Counted from the first letter of the stretch, positions 1 to 7,875 are shown. The stretch: DNA of 22,477 bases from Nemertoderma westbladi (GCA_032718475.1 JAUCBJ010005575.1:1-22477); one strand, 5' to 3'. Notes: generated from the sequence alone by a model not told the origin. Translations and numbers: made by a program.

Positions 1-44
1 CTGTCTTTCAATTAAAGTATCAAGGTGAGGTAACAGTTTATACT

Positions 45-522
45 TTCGATAATTCAAGCAGTTTTCTATAGTTCTTACCAAAAGGCCGGTGTTTCTGGCT
101 TAGACAGCAATAACAACAAAGTATCAAGTAAAAACAGTAAGACTGAACACTCTCCTTATGATCGGCTGAAAAGCTACACGTCGACAGGAAAAATCGCTCT
201 GATTGGCTCAAGCCAAACAAAGAACCATGCATCTAATGGCTGTTTCCATGTCAGCAACCAGCTGTTAGATGTCGTAATATGAATCATCACGGCTAAGCTG
301 TGAAAGGTAGTTGGTGCATTACAGGTTTTTTGCCTTACCATGTCCGCCAAAACACGTATATAGCAGAATGATTTTTATGTCCGTTAAAACACCTGTAAAG
401 GTACCTTGCGGGCGAGGGTAATATATATACAGTCAGAGAACCCTTGTAGAGTATTCCAGCGCCTGGGGGGGAACTGGCCAGCCAAGGCAAACGTATCAGT
501 TATCCCACAAAAGCTTTTACAA
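45..522 (-). repeat. Old diverged LTR fragment related to the BEL/Pao-type LTRs at 11783-12960 and 18364-19545
   Basis: Blocks shared in order with the two younger LTRs: around the CCAAT box (tcgctctgattgg at about 195-206, then a caaagaa block), cagctgttag.tgtcgt near 262-275, atgtccgc.aaa near 340, tttttatgtcc..taaaacacc near 370-395, and a shared end ccg/cacaaaagcttttaca at about 507-522, which matches the exact 3' edges of the younger LTRs at 12960 and 19545. A further weak match (ccaaaaggccggt...tctggct, about 77-103) aligns to ccaaacaaaagccggtcttctgggct at about 19152. Many differences make this an older family member. After 522 comes sequence resembling the internal flank of the younger element (cgctc...), so this is probably the 3' LTR of a minus-oriented element, cut off or decayed. 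The left boundary is approximate. Confidence 0.72.
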
Positions 523-1183
523 CGCTCGTGACAAGGAATGTCACGGGGCGTAACCAAAAAGAATGATCGATCACGAATATATCAAAGTAACATGGTTTAA
601 ATTTCCCACCAATAGTTGTTAAAACTCTTAGAGTAATGCAAACAATTCGGCGTTTTTGTCATGGTCGTAACATATACATTTTGTAAAAATCTGTATTGTT
701 TGAAGGGTCGTAGATAGCTCAAACTGAAACTTAAACATCCAATATTAGGTCTCTGTGGGTAGAAGAAAACGTGAAAAAACACATAAAAAAAATTCACACG
801 AAAATATTAAACTGTAATAAAATATACTCAAATGTGTTCTAAGATATTTTTGAGGATAAATGGACAAATTTTACATGAATTTTAGTCGCGTTTTCTCTGA
901 GCTATTGCAGATTCAGCATTGGAATTACAGATTTTTGGCTGTATTGTCAATAAAGTAAAATGTTTAAGCTACAAAATGCACCAAAAATTTTCTCAAAAAG
1001 ACAAACTTCAAAAAATGACTCTCAGGTGCATTTTCCATGGAATTGCCCAGTTAAGTGTTTTTAATCAAAGCCACAATTCCGGCACCGGCACCACGATCAA
1101 CGATTTCGGAAGTAACAGACTCCGTCAACAACACTCAGGGTTTAAAAAATACAACTATAAGGCAACTTGTAACTGGGCGATCA
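523..1183. other. AT-rich non-coding stretch, no gene seen
   Basis: No ORF with recognisable protein features; the open frames are short and low-complexity. A small stem-loop lies at about 527-546 (CGTGAC...GTCACG, 7-nt loop), immediately beside the old LTR end. The short stretch near 1072-1130 is richer in CCGGCACCGG-type sequence, but I cannot assign it to a gene or repeat family. Confidence 0.5.
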
Positions 1184-1330
1184 TCTATCTGATAGTTGAA
1201 AAAGACTGTCTGACAGTTGGTATCAGACTATCTGATAGTTAGCGCCCCATGGGTAAATCCTTACCCCATGGGCTGTTACCTCTCTGACTGACAGCGCAAC
1301 AGCCCCTATAGCCTAAGGGGGGTAGAATCA
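1184..1330. repeat. Cluster of short palindromes
   Basis: Three odd-length palindromes follow one another every ~21-22 bp: CTATC-T-GATAG (1185-1195), ACTGTC-T-GACAGT (1205-1217) and ACTATC-T-GATAGT (1227-1239). The middle copy differs from the third by paired changes (A to G and T to C) that keep the symmetry. They are followed by a larger hairpin, CCCATGGGTAA / TTACCCCATGGG (1246-1272), and by cccctatagcctaagggg near 1304-1321. This is visible directly. Its function is unknown; it could be the end of a DNA transposon or regulatory DNA. Confidence 0.6.
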
Positions 1331-1462
1331 GGGCGTGGTCAGCTGACCAATGAGAGACCATCACATGTCGGGTTTTAGGAAGTGTATCTGGTTGGAGGCC
1401 AATAACGTGTAAGCCTAAGGGCAGTAAATTTCCCCCCTTACATATATTAATGGTCACGAGTG
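1331..1462. other. Moderately GC-rich non-coding segment
   Basis: Contains gggcgtggtcagctgaccaatgag, with the palindrome GGTCAGCTGACC and a CCAAT-like site near 1348, so promoter-like motifs are present. No TATA box or transcript evidence ties them to a gene, and no protein-coding potential is seen on either strand. Confidence 0.35.
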
Positions 1463-1478
1463 TATTCTAACCAGTTGG

Positions 1479-1669
1479 CATTTACTCATTATAGATGATG
1501 AACAGTTTTTCACCGTCAGCCGCAATTAATACTGTAATACTGATTGTGCTGTAATCATTCAGCGGTAACTATAATATAGTTACCGCTGAATGATTACAGC
1601 ACAATCAGTATTACAGTATTAATTGCGGCTGACGGTGAAAAACTGTTCATCATCTATAATGAGTAAATG
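1479..1669. repeat. Perfect inverted repeat, 94-bp arms with 3-nt spacer (foldback/hairpin element)
   Basis: The left arm 1479-1572 is the exact reverse complement of the right arm 1576-1669; the spacer is aat at 1573-1575. Pairing resumes outside the perfect arms: tattctaacc (1463-1472) matches the reverse complement of the sequence at 1669-1678 once a 7-nt extra block (agttggc) on the left is skipped. The right arm runs directly into another palindrome, GGTCAGAATA-T-TATTCTGACC (1669-1689). Transcribed, it would make a near-perfect hairpin of about 190 nt. It may be a foldback/MITE-like element, but no clear target-site duplication was found. Confidence 0.95.
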
Positions 1670-1689
1670 GTCAGAATATTATTCTGACC

Positions 1690-2283
1690 TACTGTATTAT
1701 AATAACTGTTATGGTAATAACCAGCATCAGAGAACTCATATTTTACTAGGCCTTCGGCCATTCAGTATACCCTTAACGCGGCGACGCGTCGTCAACTTCA
1801 TCAGTCAACCCGGTCGGGATCCTTTGCCAACCAGGATCCCAGAGAATATTCAACAACTGATTTTTGTTCATTTGGTAATTGTCATATAACAAAATGATGG
1901 TTCTATTTGACAATCTCCATTGCTATCTGTTCAAACTATCCTAAATATGTCTTTCTCTCTACTAATTCCATAGTATTTTGCTATATAATTTCATCTTGTT
2001 TTCGTATTATTTTGTTTCAGTAACTTCATCTGGTTAGTCATTGTTATTTGGTTTTCCTGTTATGGTAACATTTGTTTTATTTTTATCTGTTTCTGTACTT
2101 GTATTTGAATATCATATTATTATGTCATATCTTTTTGTCATTGCAGTTGTAAATATTATTGCAGTTCTAGTGAAATTATTGAATATTATGGCACATTATG
2201 TTGCGTATTTAACACAAATTGTTGTCTGTAATATACCAACTAACTATTTCTACTCAAAAAACTAAATCGATTTAATTTTACAG
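1690..2283. other. Non-coding, probably intron upstream of the EGF exon
   Basis: Mostly AT-rich. A short CG-containing patch at about 1775-1845 holds the palindrome CGACGCGTCG and an inverted pair GGGATCC...GGATCCC. From about 1890 on, T-rich sequence leads to the splice acceptor at 2282-2283. The short open frames here are T-rich and hydrophobic, as expected by chance, and have no conserved features. Confidence 0.45.
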
Positions 2284-2433
2284 ACACTAATGAGTGTGAA
2301 ATGGGAGTGGAAACGCATAGTTGCATAGCAACTGATACCACCACTGGAAGTTGCACTGATAACCCATCGAGTTACCAATGTGACTGTAACGATGGATATG
2401 AACCAATTATTGGTGACCCAGTTCATTGCCAAG
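2284..2433 (+). CDS. Calcium-binding EGF-like domain exon (single exon of a larger gene)
   Basis: The exon encodes exactly one cbEGF module of about 50 residues. It starts with the calcium motif D-T-N-E-C; the D codon is split, its G coming from the previous exon. Six cysteines sit in EGF order (NEC, HSC, GSC, YQC, CDC, VHC), with the C-D-C-x-D-G-Y turn. The segment C-T-D-N-P-S-S-Y-Q-C fits the Asp/Asn beta-hydroxylation consensus C-x-[DN]-x4-[FY]-x-C. An acceptor AG precedes it (ttaattttacag, 2272-2283) and a donor GT follows at 2434 (caag|gttata), making a symmetrical phase 1-1 exon, the classic shuffled EGF exon arrangement. The parent is presumably an extracellular or membrane protein with tandem EGF domains (fibrillin-, Notch- or fibulin-like), but one exon cannot tell which. 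No neighbouring exon is visible within the window. Confidence 0.88.
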
Positions 2434-2962
2434 GTTATATTATACATATAACAATATATTATACTGTAGTTGTTCCTTGCAGATACTACAGTAGTTTTCA
2501 CTGAATTTCAGTTACTATGAAAGTAACCCGACGTAAATTGTTCTACATTTTATATATCTACTCTCAGATCATGGGGGACTTGATTGAAATTAGAATATTG
2601 ATGAATTCCAAGATAGCACCATTTTAACGAATTCATTAAAAAGGCATTTTACGATTAAAAATAGTTTGTTGAAGGAATGTTCTTACAGTACAAGTTAATA
2701 TTTTACGATTAACAACTAAAAAATTTTTTGTTAACCCGCTTGTTCTCCTGTGTGGTTACTTAGAAAATAATCACAAATATTGACGCGTGGTAGGTTTCAA
2801 ACCACTTAGAGAGATTATACTCTTTCTTAATATATAATTATGAAAGTCATCATTAATTAATGATGACAACTATTGGTAACCTCTGCCGGGGTCGGACACA
2901 CACTACCAGTGCCACAAAGATAGGATCTCGAGTACTATTAGCTGTTACGAACGAAAAAGCGT
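2434..2962. other. Non-coding, probably intron downstream of the EGF exon
   Basis: AT-rich sequence without protein features. It includes a perfect 22-bp palindrome at 2846-2867 (GTCATCATTAA and its complement). A ggtttcaaacca stretch near 2792 recalls a pol III B box, but no tRNA fold surrounds it. The sequence passes into the satellite at about 2963. Confidence 0.5.
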
Positions 2963-3190
2963 CACATGAAAGTTTTTAAGTGATGTTGTACAACCCCCCT
3001 TCCAAATGTAATGCTCTAGCCCGTTCATATTTAAGTTTTTAAGTAATGTTGTACGTACAACCCCCATTCCATCTGTAATGCTCTAGCCCGTTCATATCTA
3101 AGTTTTTAAGTAATGTTGTACATACAACCCCCCTTCCATCTGTAATGCTCTAGCCCGTTCATATTTAAGTTTTTAAGTAATGTTGTACGT
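2963..3190. repeat. 67-bp satellite, left block (about 3.4 units)
   Basis: Unit consensus: gtacgtacaacccccc, then ttccatctgtaatgctctag, then cccgttcatatttaag, then tttttaagtaatgtt, 67 bp; shorter units lack one ACGT (63 bp). The first, partial unit has the variant cacatgaaagttttt, also found in a few units at 10624 and 22140-22215. The block ends at ...ttgtACGT at 3190, exactly where the gypsy LTR begins, and resumes at 7876 with ACGT. Confidence 0.97.
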
Positions 3191-3425
3191 TGTATTATTA
3201 CGAACTGGAAAATGTTTTACTTATCCAATATAATCAATAAACATATAAATGATAAAAATAATAATACAAGCCAAACCCCATCACCCGAACACTGTATATC
3301 AATTGCCTGTTGAATAGGATCCAACAGCTGTTAACCTATAGTATAACCACCACCAGATACATACAGTTAGTAGTTCATTTAGTTCATTTAACACATAATA
3401 CCAAACTAGTTAGTATGATACCACA
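3191..3425 (-). repeat. 3' LTR of the gypsy element
   Basis: 235 bp, TGT...ACA on the plus strand (tgtattatta at 3191, ending gataccaca at 3425). Same length as the copy at 7641-7875, with one difference (3304). Flanked outside by satellite and inside by the C-rich (plus strand) polypurine tract. Confidence 0.97.
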
Positions 3426-3454
3426 TGCCCCCCTTAAACCCCCTCCCCCCCTTG
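3426..3454 (-). promoter_or_regulatory. Polypurine tract of the gypsy element
   Basis: On the minus strand the sequence just before the 3' LTR is two G-runs joined by a short A/T step (plus strand: tgccccccttaaacc then ccctccccccctt). A purine tract abutting the 3' LTR is the expected plus-strand priming site. The pol frame ends inside it (stop at 3434-3436). Confidence 0.75.
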
Positions 3455-3735
3455 GGGTGTCACACCAAAGAATTTTGTCACACCACGAGAATGGGTCCCT
3501 CGACGTGGTTGCACCACAGACCAGCCATCCTGATCTACTGTAGGCGAACTTTGTGGTATTGGCGTGGGAGCAACATGACTATCCGATGTGGTAGGGGTAT
3601 CCGCTTGGAATACTGGCCGAAGGAATCGCCTATTACGCCAAAGTGTTGACCCATAATCTGTACGGACGAAATAACTTCGGTTTCGTTCATTACCGCCGTA
3701 CTGTTGTACGTACTGTTGCCATTGTGTCCCATTTA
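3434..3735 (-). pseudogene. Gypsy integrase C-terminal tail (GPY/F-like), displaced by frameshift
   Basis: Contains N-R-S-Y-F-V-R-T-D-Y-G-S-T-L-W-R-N-R-R-F-L-R-P-V, the usual end of a gypsy integrase SH3-like/GPY-F module, followed by a Pro/Ser-rich tail. The first half of the module (G-E-H-V-R-I-Q-N-P...K-W-D) lies in a different frame that stops at 3690, so the module is split by a +1-type shift near 3690-3715. There the sequence carries a near-duplication (caacagtacg twice). Upstream codons in this frame (to 3808) are out-of-frame shadow. Confidence 0.75.
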
Positions 3736-4265
3736 TTTGATCGAGGGTTTTGTATCCGAACATGCTCGCCTGGCTGGAGAACAGACAAAACATGAGACCC
3801 ACGGTCATTCAGGCGGGAAGCGTTATTACGAATGATTGACACTTTAGATTCAGCTGCTCCACGTTGCATTTCCGTTATCCTGGCATAGTTGGTCATAGGC
3901 AATGTTGTCCGAGTATGGTGTCCTAGTCGCCATTGGGTTGGATTGAGGCCATCTTTTCGAGGTGTGTTGCGATATTCTAACATAGCAATGGCGAAATTGA
4001 TTGTGGTTGTGTCACCTGATGGGCTCACCTTTATTAACATCTCCTTCATACTCTTCACAGCAGCCTGGTGGTGGTGAGGGGACGAAGGGTCATGGTTTAT
4101 GTTATTGTCTGAGCAGAAGGTCGCAAACTCGTTGGATGAAAATTGCGAGCCATTGTCTGTAGTTAGACGTCGTGGAAAACCAAATTCCTTAATCCATGAC
4201 ACCAAATGGCCGATTGTATGTGATGTGTTCACCCCTCTTTTCCCGCATCTGTATACTTCGGGCAA
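3690..4265 (-). pseudogene. Gypsy integrase core (second Asp) and C-terminal part, catalytic Glu region missing
   Basis: Has the second catalytic Asp in L-T-T-D-N-G-S-Q-F, then S-P-H-H-H-Q joined directly to A-A-V-K-S-M-K-E. In relatives about six residues lie here (the S-N-G-x-x-E step), including the third catalytic acid of the D-D-E triad, so this copy appears to have a short in-frame loss over the active site near 4052-4060. It continues with M-L-E-Y-R-N-T-P-R-x-D-G-L-N-P and G-E-H-V-R-I-Q-N-P, typical of gypsy integrases. It is one base out of frame with the preceding integrase segment, at the GGG (plus strand) run at 4260-4262. Confidence 0.85.
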
Positions 4266-4627
4266 CCAGAGTATTTATCCGTAATGACTAAGTACTGACC
4301 TCCTGCATTAAAAAATAAATCTACGGATATAGCCTCACCTGCAAACACTGGTCTTATGTCGTGGATAAATGGCTCTTGTCGGTAACTTGCTTTATGGGTT
4401 TCACATTCTGGGCAACTGCGAACCTGGTTGGCCACATCATTTGTAAGCCCAGGCCAAAACACGCACTCCCATGCGCGCTGAAGAGCTCTTTCCTGTCCTT
4501 GGTGTGCGGCATGGAGCCCAAGTAGTATCTTGTGACGCATCTGCTTCGGGACTACGATGCGACTGCCATATAGGAACATACCATCATAAGCCGATAGGCC
4601 ATCCCGAACAGCCCAGTTAATAATAGC
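4229..4627 (-). pseudogene. Gypsy integrase N-terminal zinc-binding domain and first catalytic Asp
   Basis: H-A-A-H (HX3H) and S-C-P-E-C (CX2C) form the HHCC domain, with W-E-C-V-F-W-P-G-L between them. I-S-V-D-L-F-F supplies the first catalytic Asp, followed by Y-L-V-I-T-D-K-Y-S-G. It is in the same frame as the RNase H segment but separated from it by the stop at 4628-4630. The ~100-residue linker usual between RNase H and the HHCC finger is cut to about 25 codons; the short repeat cttatggcttatgg at the joint suggests a deletion between microrepeats. Confidence 0.87.
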
Positions 4628-4975
4628 TTATGGCTTATGGTTTAGTATAGACACTAGGGGCTTATGGTCGACAATTAGATCAAAATGGGCCCCACGGAGG
4701 AACAGGCCACATTTTCGAACCGCCCAAACTACCGCTAATAACTCAATTTCTGTGGCTGAGTACCGAGCTTCAGTCTGTGTTACCGTTCTGGAGCCACACT
4801 GGATAAGACGCCAAACGATGTCTGCTTCTGTGGTATGTGGCTGTTGTTGCCATAATGCAAAACCCAGGCCTTTAGACTGTGCAGCGTCAATCTCAAGGCG
4901 CATCTTTAAGCCTGGATTATAGTGGGCTAACACATGGTTCGAAGTTAACACTGCTATTAGGTCATCAAATGCCTT
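4628..4975 (-). pseudogene. Gypsy RNase H domain, cut off by stops on both sides
   Basis: Reads K-A-F-D-D-L-I-A-V-L-T at the connection, then R-L-E-I-D-A-A (first acid), Y-S-A-T-E-I-E-L-L-A-V-V-W (E) and L-I-V-D-H-K-P-L (D), matching the RNase H of Ty3/gypsy Pol. It follows the RT segment in the same frame after one TAA (4976-4978) placed where relatives have Gln (...E-A-P-Q-stop-K-A-F...), so a single C-to-T change explains it. The domain ends early at I-L-N-H-K-P with a second stop; the C-terminal part is missing. Confidence 0.87.
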
Positions 4976-6565
4976 TTACTGAGGGGCCTCCCATACAAAT
5001 GGGACCTTAGGCGATAGTGGAACTGGCGATTGTGGTACTGGAAATGATGACAAAGCCTCAACTAAGTTGTTTGACATTCTGTAACCCTCTTCTGATAAGT
5101 TGTAGCCACACCATTCTACTTGAGGCTGTGCATAGACAAATTTATTACGATTCAATGTGATCTTATGACTGCGACAGCGCTGGAGAATGGTGCGCACTCG
5201 ATCCTCGTGAGCATCAGAATCAATATCACATGCCACAATGTCCTCAACGATACTGTATACGTTAGGTATACCCTGCAGCGCATCATCGATTCGGCTATTG
5301 TGCTCGTCACCAGCACTGATCAAGCCCATTACATTTCTTAAGAACCTCATACGACCCCATGGTGTAATGAAGGTGGTCAGGGCGCGGCTCTCCTTTGCTA
5401 AGGGCACCTGCCAGTACCCATGACACGCATCAAAAGTGCTGAACAGCCTCATTCCCGGCTGAATCTGGGCTACCTCATGCGCTGGTATCCTTGTAGGGTA
5501 GCCTGGTCGCCGCACATGCCGATTTAAAGCAGTGAAGTCGACAGTAATTCTTGGTTCTGTCGAGTTTTTCTTAGGGACCATCACCATTGGATGCACCCAG
5601 TCAGACACCTCATGTACTGGCACCCTCTCAATTACACCTTTGGACTCCATAGCTAATAACATATCATGGACTTTTTCTTGCCAATGAATTGGTATTGGGT
5701 ATGGTCGATACCTAGCTGATGGCACCGCACCCGGCTTTAAATTAATTACCATTTCCGGTCCAGCCATTGTGGATAATGGTGTATCATCATGTAGTTCAGG
5801 GAATACATCCCCAAACTCTGCAAACCAACTCTCCTTGGTTGCTAATACACCTTTAGCTGGAGCTGCCCTTACAAGAGCTGGTAATAATTCCATATCTGGG
5901 GACATAGCTTCCCATCCCACTGATGTAGGTGTGATTTGAGTTGAATTCGAAAGTGCTGACAGAGAGAACTGGCTATCCAACTCAGTACTATATTTTAGCA
6001 GTGCACCAATTGTTGGATTTTCCCACCCAGACTGGGCTACTGAAACAGGCCATCCAGGCGGAATAAGACCCAAAGCAATACAACCCTCTCGTGATAACAA
6101 TGGTGTACGAGCATTTTCTAGAACATGGACCATCGCTGTATACACTCTATCATATAGCTGGAATTTAATACTCACCACCCCAAACGACGCTAATACATGA
6201 CCATCTGGACCAGTGAGAGTATCATGGTCGGGGCCCATTTTGACATCATGGCGCCCCTCACCGAGAATGGCCAAGTCCTGACATGATATAATGTTCGCGA
6301 ATGCACCTGGATCACATAACCAGACCATTGTAGATGGGTCCCCACCATCTAAACTGGAGTGAATTGGGACATCAGAATCGCCTTTAGTAATGCTTCCAAT
6401 AAACAAGTGGTTAATAGCCCCTGGGGTTTTGGGCTTTACTGGGGGATTGTTCTTACCTTGGCGGCAAACTCGACCAAAATGACCTGATTTTCCACAAGTA
6501 TAGCATCTCACAACACGTGCTGGACATAGCCAGGGGAATGGTTGGTCAATCCACAGTTTTTGCAA
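4976..6565 (-). pseudogene. Gypsy Pol N-terminal part: zinc knuckle, protease, reverse transcriptase
   Basis: 529 codons. CX2CX4HX4C knuckle at residues 21-34 (C-Y-T-C-G-K-S-G-H-F-G-R-V-C). Retropepsin region at about 80-170 with D-P-G at 85-87 where D-T-G or D-S-G is expected. RT at about 280-490: V-D-F-T-A-L-N (342-348), F-D-A-C-H-G-Y-W-Q (378-386, catalytic Asp), the loop G-L-I-S-A-G-D-E-H-N, and V-E-D-I at 440-443 in place of the Y-x-D-D box. After F-P-V-P-Q only about 12 residues precede F-V-W-E-A-P-Q, where relatives have about 40, so most of the RT-RNaseH connection is gone. Whether P for S/T and E for D are lineage features or lesions cannot be told from one copy. The frame is -1 relative to gag; the annotated Met is only the first in the open frame. 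Confidence 0.92.
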
Positions 6566-7551
6566 GCCGCTGCATTCTGTTGGCTATGGCTCTGCTGCAT
6601 TTTAACGCTTGTGTCCCGCGCGTTTTTGCCTATCTTATAACTTGAGCGTGAAAGTGCGCTTACTGCACTATCATCATACCATAGCTCACCATCGCTATCA
6701 TTATCATCTCGCTGATGAACCATGGTGACTGGTAGTGATCCTTGGGAGTTAAGTTTCCCATCCACTTCAATGCTTGACTCCATTGTACGGCACGTCTGAA
6801 GTACACCATCCAACTTTAGGTCTTCTAAAGGAGTTTTAAGAATCTCCTGGCGAATGCGGGCATTCGCCAACCCAGAAACAATTTTGCCTACCAAACGCTC
6901 TTCTTGATGTGCCGAAGCATTGATACAATTTTCCCACGCACAGGCGCTGTCTAAAACGCGGAGGGCTACAAAGAAGTCATTGAACTTCTCACCACGACCC
7001 TGAGTCCGTGCGTGAAATTCTCCACGGTCTAGTAATGGATGTCTATTTTTCCGAATGTGGCGAGTTAAAGCATTGATAATGCCACCCACATCTTCAGTAT
7101 CTACTATAACAAGTATACCCTCTGCCCAGAGCCTTAACCACTCCTCGTGAATGCAATTACGAAGGGCTGCACGCTGCACTGGCAATGTTTCCTCAGCCAG
7201 GCGGAGTCCCACCTTGTAGTCCTCCCAGCGATATTTCCAATCTTCTAACATAGTGAGTGTCATTGACTCGGGTGAGCCTAACTTTGGCGTTTCCATACGA
7301 AGTGGACGGGTCCCCCTAGCTGCAGTAGGGAGTGGGCCCCCTACTGGAGGTTGGCGACTGCTGACGATCATATCATGAAGCACTTGTTGATTAGCTGCTG
7401 CACGATCGTCTGATTGTTTAAGAAGCAAGGCCATACCCTTGAGAAAGTCCGAGCTCACACCGCTGGCTTCCATGGTAGTAGTCGCTTGCGCTTCCTCTAG
7501 TTGTTGTTTTAACAACCGGACCTCTTCTTCTAGGTCTGCTTTAGTAGGCAT
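6508..7551 (-). CDS. gag: Gag of the gypsy element
   Basis: 347 codons from an ATG 89 bp inside the 5' LTR edge, with G at -3. Residues 5-22 form a short leucine-rich coiled coil (L-E-E-E-V-R-L-L-K-Q-Q-L-E-E). Residues ~105-270 look like a gypsy capsid (W-K-Y-R-W-E-D-Y, R-G-E-K-F-N-D-F-F-V-A-L-R-V-L, L-V-G-K-I-V-S-G-L). The C-terminus enters a zinc knuckle, C-K-N-C-G-L-T-N-H, but loses the last Cys because the frame changes; the expected Cys and a complete second knuckle are in the -1 frame of the pol ORF. The simplest reading is one base lost in the GGGG (plus strand) run at 6533-6536. Programmed -1 frameshifting is the alternative, but no canonical X-XXY-YYZ heptamer is seen there. Confidence 0.88.
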   Translation of the reverse strand: MPTKADLEEEVRLLKQQLEEAQATTTMEASGVSSDFLKGMALLLKQSDDRAAANQQVLHDMIVSSRQPPVGGPLPTAARGTRPLRMETPKLGSPESMTLTMLEDWKYRWEDYKVGLRLAEETLPVQRAALRNCIHEEWLRLWAEGILVIVDTEDVGGIINALTRHIRKNRHPLLDRGEFHARTQGRGEKFNDFFVALRVLDSACAWENCINASAHQEERLVGKIVSGLANARIRQEILKTPLEDLKLDGVLQTCRTMESSIEVDGKLNSQGSLPVTMVHQRDDNDSDGELWYDDSAVSALSRSSYKIGKNARDTSVKMQQSHSQQNAAACKNCGLTNHSPGYVQHVL

Positions 7552-7627
7552 AACGTGTTAACCAGTAACATAGATTGCCGAGATAAAACAGACAAAATAA
7601 ACGAAATATTACTGTATAAATTTTTTC
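7552..7627. other. Short gypsy leader between PBS and gag
   Basis: Only about 76 bp, AT-rich, no ORF. Confidence 0.6.
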
Positions 7628-7640
7628 ACACACTGCGCCA
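7628..7640 (-). promoter_or_regulatory. tRNA primer binding site of the gypsy element
   Basis: On the minus strand, TGGCGCAGTGTG begins directly at the inner edge of the 5' LTR with no gap. TGGCGCAGT complements a tRNA 3' end with discriminator G, as in tRNA-Ser, the primer used by several Ty3/gypsy groups (for example 17.6/297). The tRNA identity is inferred from about 10 bases. Confidence 0.8.
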
Positions 7641-7875
7641 TGTATTATTACGAACTGGAAAATGTTTTACTTATCCAATATAATCAATAAACATATAAAT
7701 GATAAAAATAATAATACAAGCCAAACCCCATCACCCGAACACTGTATATCAATCGCCTGTTGAATAGGATCCAACAGCTGTTAACCTATAGTATAACCAC
7801 CACCAGATACATACAGTTAGTAGTTCATTTAGTTCATTTAACACATAATACCAAACTAGTTAGTATGATACCACA
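7641..7875 (-). repeat. 5' LTR of the gypsy element
   Basis: 235 bp, TG...CA ends, one mismatch (7754) with 3191-3425. Its outer end abuts ACGT (7876-7879), the second copy of the target duplication. Confidence 0.97.

Larger units (their letters stand above)
3191..7875 (-). mobile_element. Ty3/gypsy LTR retrotransposon, full length, pol broken
   Basis: 4685 bp from LTR to LTR, inserted in the satellite with a 4-bp target duplication ACGT (3187-3190 and 7876-7879). In element order on the minus strand: 5' LTR (7875-7641), PBS, gag, pol with zinc knuckle, protease, RT, RNase H, integrase and GPY/F-like tail, PPT, 3' LTR (3425-3191). The RT-RNaseH-IN order is the gypsy order, not copia. No env-like ORF follows integrase. 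The LTRs differ at one site only (3304 T, 7754 C), so insertion was recent. Yet the coding region has frameshifts (near 6533, 4260 and 3700), in-frame stops (4976, 4628) and internal losses. This copy could not make its own functional Pol; it was most likely copied by proteins from an intact relative. Confidence 0.95.

Noticed and set aside
2041-2265. Hydrophobic plus-strand ORF upstream of the EGF exon
   Set aside because: T-rich intronic sequence gives Phe/Val/Leu-rich frames by chance; it ends before the acceptor and is not in a spliceable arrangement I can support.
2785-2810. Possible tRNA or SINE B box (ggtttcaaacca)
   Set aside because: No A box at the right distance, no cloverleaf and no SINE tail were found.
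3434-3808. Env-like ORF after integrase in the gypsy element
   Set aside because: The recognisable part is the integrase tail; the N-terminal codons are out-of-frame shadow and there is no signal peptide plus transmembrane arrangement.
3310-4284. Plus-strand ORFs over the gypsy 3' end
   Set aside because: Antisense to integrase and PPT/LTR; no recognisable features of their own.
6508-6565. Classical programmed -1 frameshift site
   Set aside because: No X-XXY-YYZ heptamer with a following stem is visible, and the break splits a zinc knuckle; a lost base is more likely.
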